Source: Herpomyces periplanetae (lineage: Eukaryota > Ascomycota > Laboulbeniomycetes > Herpomycetales > Herpomycetaceae). From it: 64,000 nucleotides of DNA. The notes under the pieces are model-generated. The model searched no databases and had not been told where the DNA came from. It saw nothing but the letters and a program-made list of their open reading frames with translations. This document shows positions 59,561 to 64,000 of the stretch, in pieces. The stretch's first letter is position 1, and each line of letters starts with the position of its first letter. Location: NCBI GenBank assembly GCA_009733715.1, contig WMKJ01000047.1, forward strand, positions 1 through 64,000, in the 5' to 3' direction. The position numbers and the translations under genes were made by a program.

Positions 59561-61649
59561 GACGAGTCCAGACTTAATTTGTTTTATCCATCAACCGACA
59601 ATGATGTACTTGAGGGTATCCTATCGTATGTTAATGATGCCGATAGGGCATTTAATTATTTCATCAATAGTGGTATTTAAGATATTGGTTATTTTTGTTT
59701 GTTCTTAGCATACTGGAGAGAAAAGGTGATTATTAAGCTTAGGTTGGTTCAGGTTACCAATTAGTAAGTGTGAGCCTCGAGTTTTGGGATTTTAAAATAT
59801 TTTAGTCCAAACTTAAAAAGTTCAAAAAAGTCTCATAAGCATAATTCCAATATTATTTTATTGTTAGTAATGAAATAATACAAGATGGAAATTCAAACTT
59901 TTGATATTGAAAGATCAGGCATTGGAAAGTTTATATTCTTAATCAGAGCTTGGACATCGTAATATCTGATGAAAATATACATTTTCAGTACCAAAAATTT
60001 ACTTAAAAAAATATTAGGCTGTATCATGTTGGAAATCATGTGCAAAACTGGAAACATTCGGAAAAATGATATTTACAAAGATTTACAACGAATTATATAC
60101 ATTGGGATAACAAGAAACAAATCAAAATATTTTGCATTCGGTAATGTAATGATGCAAAATGGTTATCACAAGACATTTGGAAATACAAAATAGATTCAAT
60201 GTAAGTTACCTAATTTCTCCTAAATTTTGGATATACATATTCAGACATATTTGGAGAATGTATACAAAATTTGGGGCAATCCAACATGTGAAAATTATAG
60301 GACAAAAGGTTTTGATGGCTTTTGTTGGAGCTACATATGGACAAAGCTAATCAACACGAAGAATTTTTTAGATTAACTTATAGAGCTTAAAATATGGGAC
60401 ATGAATGAAAAGCAAATAGAATATTACAACATAAATATACTTCTGTGAAAGGATGAAGAATTCATATATTTTAATACTAGTAAATAAGAGTGAAGTGAGA
60501 ATAAAGAGTATTAAAGAAAAGTCCATTAAATATGGTAAAAGATTTTACTAGCTAGAGCAACGTTTTAAAATAAATAGATAGGTTCCTTAAATGTATTTTG
60601 TGAATTATAATATCTTGGTTAGCACTGAATCCTTTTGTATGAAATTACATTATACTTAGCGTGTTAAACATATTTTTAAATTAATCGATAACCAATTTTA
60701 AATGTTGTTTTCAATTATAAAATGTTAATTAAGAACCATTCACACATATTGATTAAACCTTTAGTCTAAGTAACATGTAGCGAATTAAACTAGTAGTCCA
60801 CAAGTGAACTTTATGCATGGCCATATTATGTTTCATTGAAACAATGGCAGGAACGTCTTAGATGATTGAAACTAATGTGACAGTAAATAAAGTGGACATC
60901 CCCAAATTCCTATGATTTTGCAAATATAGTGGAATTAATTTTATTAGATATACAAAATTTGAAATAGTAATCTCCACGAAGGGACTGTTTACTACTTTAC
61001 AAATTGTTTGTTGCAAAGGCTCCATACGGTGAATAGCAAAAGTGTTTTCCATATAGTTGATCCTTCCACCTCCAGAGCCAAAAGATTTTTCTACGCATGT
61101 GAATTGTTTGCAAACAAAAGCTAGTCCAGTCTAATAAGTTAACAAAAACGCTTAAATTGTAGTTAGCTGAATGACAAGATTAAATTTATTATTATAACTC
61201 ATCCTCACTTGGAAGCGTTCAAAGATTTATACGCCTAATGCAACTATAAAAACATTACTACTTTCAGCATCAACTAGCTAGAGTACTCGTATTTTTACTA
61301 CTATTGCAAAATATATCTATAGTAACACATGAGATCATCCAAGTTCCAAATTTGCACTATTTAATTAATAATAGCTCGTAAATATAAAATAACTAAATAT
61401 ATTTTATAACAAGAACTTGTAGGCACGTAACAAATTATGTGAAGAGTAATACAATTTATATAATATGGAGATTTCGTAAAGCAATGATTTACCAAATATA
61501 CAATTGTATTTACAAAATTTTTGGAGTAGGGTCTATTAACAAAATCATAATATCTCCACTAGATTGAATGATATTTAGGTAAAGGTGCTTTTGTGTATAT
61601 AAAAAATAACAAAAGGAATCAAAACTCAAAAGGTCAGGTGTGGCTACCT

Positions 61650-62640
61650 GTCGTGTGATCTGAGATTCAACTCATCATGAAGTGCTGTATGGCCACAATG
61701 TTGTAAATTAGTTCCTTATTTCAAAGTTAAGCATATATCAAATATTTCAATCTGATTGGGAACAGAGGACTAGCCACAATTTTGTGTAGGTAGAGGACAG
61801 AAATCAATGGTAAGAGTGAAATCATATGTTAAAGGACAGGACATAAGAGAGATGTATTCCAAATACGAAGTGAGAAAAGTCAGAAGAGTTTACTACGTAT
61901 AAATACACCGTGATTAAGTAGAAGGAACTATATACAAATGTTCGCGATTGGCCAATCACCCTATTACGCATGGATGCAAAATTTCTTAAATTGTGGTATA
62001 TTAGTGCTATTAGGATCTCTAAGCCTTATATTATTCAAACAATATATTTAAGGAGCTATTATAAACTAGTTGAGCAATGCGCGTAGAATATCAAACAATA
62101 TAAAAAACATAAAATTGGCTGATACTACTTAGTCAAAAGCTGGGTAAGTTTCCTTTTGTAGACGAAATTCCAAGCCACAATTGATAAGAATTCACCAAAA
62201 ACAGCAAGATTGTGATAGTGGATAAAGTGATACGATAATAATGTATTAAATTTTACAACCAGCCTTCTTACACTGACATAAACAAACTTCGCGGGATCTC
62301 GGTAAATTTCCTTATTTTGGTAAATTAAACGAAAATTAGTAATATTCACACATGCCCAAATTGAAATTAATTAATCAGTAGAATTTAGATGAGTCAGCAC
62401 ACAATAAATAAAATTCCTCATTAATCAAAGACTAGATTTGCATAAATGACCAGTAATTTAAATCCGATGTGTGCCAAGGAAAAAGTATTATTTTTTTTAT
62501 CAGTAATTTTTATAACATCCCCAGTTCCGCATCAATTAATATAATTCAAGTGTCAGTTGTGAACTTTCCCTTATTGCAAACACATTTAATATGATATCTG
62601 CTTGTTAGTGCGTTATTTCAACACGTTGTCTTAGTAAGCT
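61650..62640 (-). repeat. Repeat family B, minus-strand copy
   Basis: The reverse complement matches the copy at 58.6-59.6 kb from the inner GGCCATACAGCACTTCATGA block (61,674-61,693) to the outer GGATCTCGGTAAATTTCC block (62,295-62,312) and beyond. It is the right arm of the widest inverted pair. Confidence 0.6.
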
Positions 62641-64000
62641 GGTTATATAACTGTTAAAAACAAGGTTAAATGCCGGTGCTTCAGTCACATTATGAAATGA
62701 CATTAATGTATTTAACGTTAAAACATTACGTTCACGTAATTGTGATTTTAAAAATGACAGCAAATCGCAGTTTTTCAACTCGCAATATTATACACGTACA
62801 TGATCAATGCAAAATGTCGATTATAATATATATCATATGAAATATTTGTGATACATTTCCATAAAATGGCACCTGTTACGACGATAAATTTTTACAAGCC
62901 ATGTACATTAATTATTTAGTGAATACGTTATTACATAATTTACTGTATAAACGTTACTCCAAATGTCATATTTTAGAAGCAAATTTGTAACAATTGGAGA
63001 AATATATTTGGCTCATCCTTCTGTTTGGTGAAATTAAGTATCAAAATTGAGTGATTGGCTTCCTCTTCAACATAAATACTATCGCTCCACCGTCAGGAAA
63101 GGGATTCTGGATCTGACATATTGTTGTGTACTTTACAAATGATTACCATCAATCATCACAGAGATACTATATCAAGACACCACACAATGAGGGGTCTCAT
63201 TGAGACTTGGTGAGGATCTTCCCGACAATGAACAGATAGTGTGTTGAAGAACGACATTTTCCTCTTTTCGAATTCACTAGATTACCTTTATCATTTTCTG
63301 AAGCACAAAAATCCTTCTTTCTCCTGTCATAATCTTCCATGAAATATATACGAGATCAGGTGGCAAATCCATGAATTTTACACATTATATATTTTTGTAA
63401 TCTTAGGTGATGCTACCAGACAAATTTCACCACACTGATTCAAAATTTGAAGATGGATTCTTTGGCAAAATAAGCTGTATCCACAATTTGTAAAAACAAT
63501 TTGAAAAGTCGGAATGTACAAAAAGTGTGGTTCCCTAAAGTTTTGTAACATGTAGATACATTCATTTTATGTCCATTCTGTTGAAAACATTTGCTTACGT
63601 CTTTCTTGTTTTTGTCAATATTTTTTTGGCCTACCTACTAAAAGTATATATTATATCAGGTCTGTGTTGATAGCTAATCTGTAACTTTTTCCCATGGTTA
63701 CAGTTTACTATCCGAAAGCAATTGAAAAATTCGTCGCCGTTTTGTATTTGTTGAGGTGAGTTACAGCTAGAATCAATTGAATAGTGTGTGGCTTAAAGCT
63801 ACAATTAGAGTAGCTGGTTGAATAATTTGTATATAGTTCATATTTCAAGGACTTATTACAAGACCTTTTGTATTTACGAGTCATTCTAGACGAGTTTTGT
63901 AATATTATGAGCGCAGCTTTAGCTCATCAAAACATATATTTCATTTGTCTTTAGATTTATACATTTTATAATCGTTTATATCTTCCGACTAAAATAATAT

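Larger units (their letters stand above)
21850..64000. other. AT-rich, gene-free repeat block continuing past the right edge
   Basis: More than 42 kb is very AT-rich, and the longest open frames are 120-160 codons with compositions expected of AT-rich chance frames. I found no intact host gene, tRNA or rRNA. Diverged copies of at least two repeat families and broken Ty1/copia-type pieces fill part of it (listed separately). The remainder looks like further decayed repeat or simple AT-rich sequence. Stretches near 22.0-22.7, 46.0-48.9, 53.0-55.5 and 62.7-64.0 kb hold nothing I can identify. The block starts abruptly about 0.8 kb upstream of SRO7. Centromeric or pericentromeric DNA, a subtelomere, or a RIP-type AT island are the main readings. 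Confidence 0.7.

Overview
This looks like a nuclear contig from a fungus, probably of ascomycete grade. Genes carry short introns (about 50 to 270 nt) with GTANGT-type donors, CTAAC-type branch sites and AG acceptors. The gene set is typically fungal: a GH72 glucanosyltransferase with an X8 module and GPI tail, an OPT peptide transporter, a fungal-type carnitine carrier, and a Sro7/tomosyn protein. The exact lineage cannot be read from the sequence. Carnitine transport and de novo NAD synthesis argue against Schizosaccharomyces.

Bases 1 to about 21,100 are gene-dense. In order: the 3' end of a gene for a Ser/Ala/Gly-rich, probably GPI-anchored wall protein (+); a mitochondrial carnitine/acylcarnitine carrier in four exons, one only 17 nt (-); an initiator tRNA-Met (+); an oligopeptide transporter (-); quinolinate phosphoribosyltransferase BNA6 in three exons (+); the box C/D snoRNP core protein NOP56 in four exons (-); a possible unrecognised small spliced gene (-); a 3 kb gap; a GAS-family glucanosyltransferase in three exons (+); the histone chaperone ASF1 in two exons (+); and SRO7 in three exons (-), convergent with ASF1. 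These are unrelated housekeeping and surface genes, not a pathway cluster. Intron joins were chosen by reading frame and family similarity. All joins preserve frame and all but a few have a clear branch site.

A short GC-rich island at 21,601-21,806 marks a sharp change. From about 21,850 to the right edge (over 42 kb) the DNA is very AT-rich and no intact gene is visible. It holds old, broken Ty1/copia-type retrotransposon pieces (integrase-like near 24.2 kb, reverse transcriptase/RNase H-like at 33.7-34.2 kb, and weaker ones). It also holds at least two dispersed non-coding repeat families. Family A (about 0.85-1 kb) is clustered at 28.8-31.5 kb, with copies near 43.1 and 55.6 kb. Family B (about 1 kb) has at least a dozen copies or part copies in both orientations, often as inverted pairs 0.5-2 kb apart. 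The better preserved copies lie on the left and the most AT-shifted farther right. The block could be pericentromeric or centromeric heterochromatin, a subtelomere, or an AT-rich island decayed by a RIP-like process; the sequence alone does not decide.
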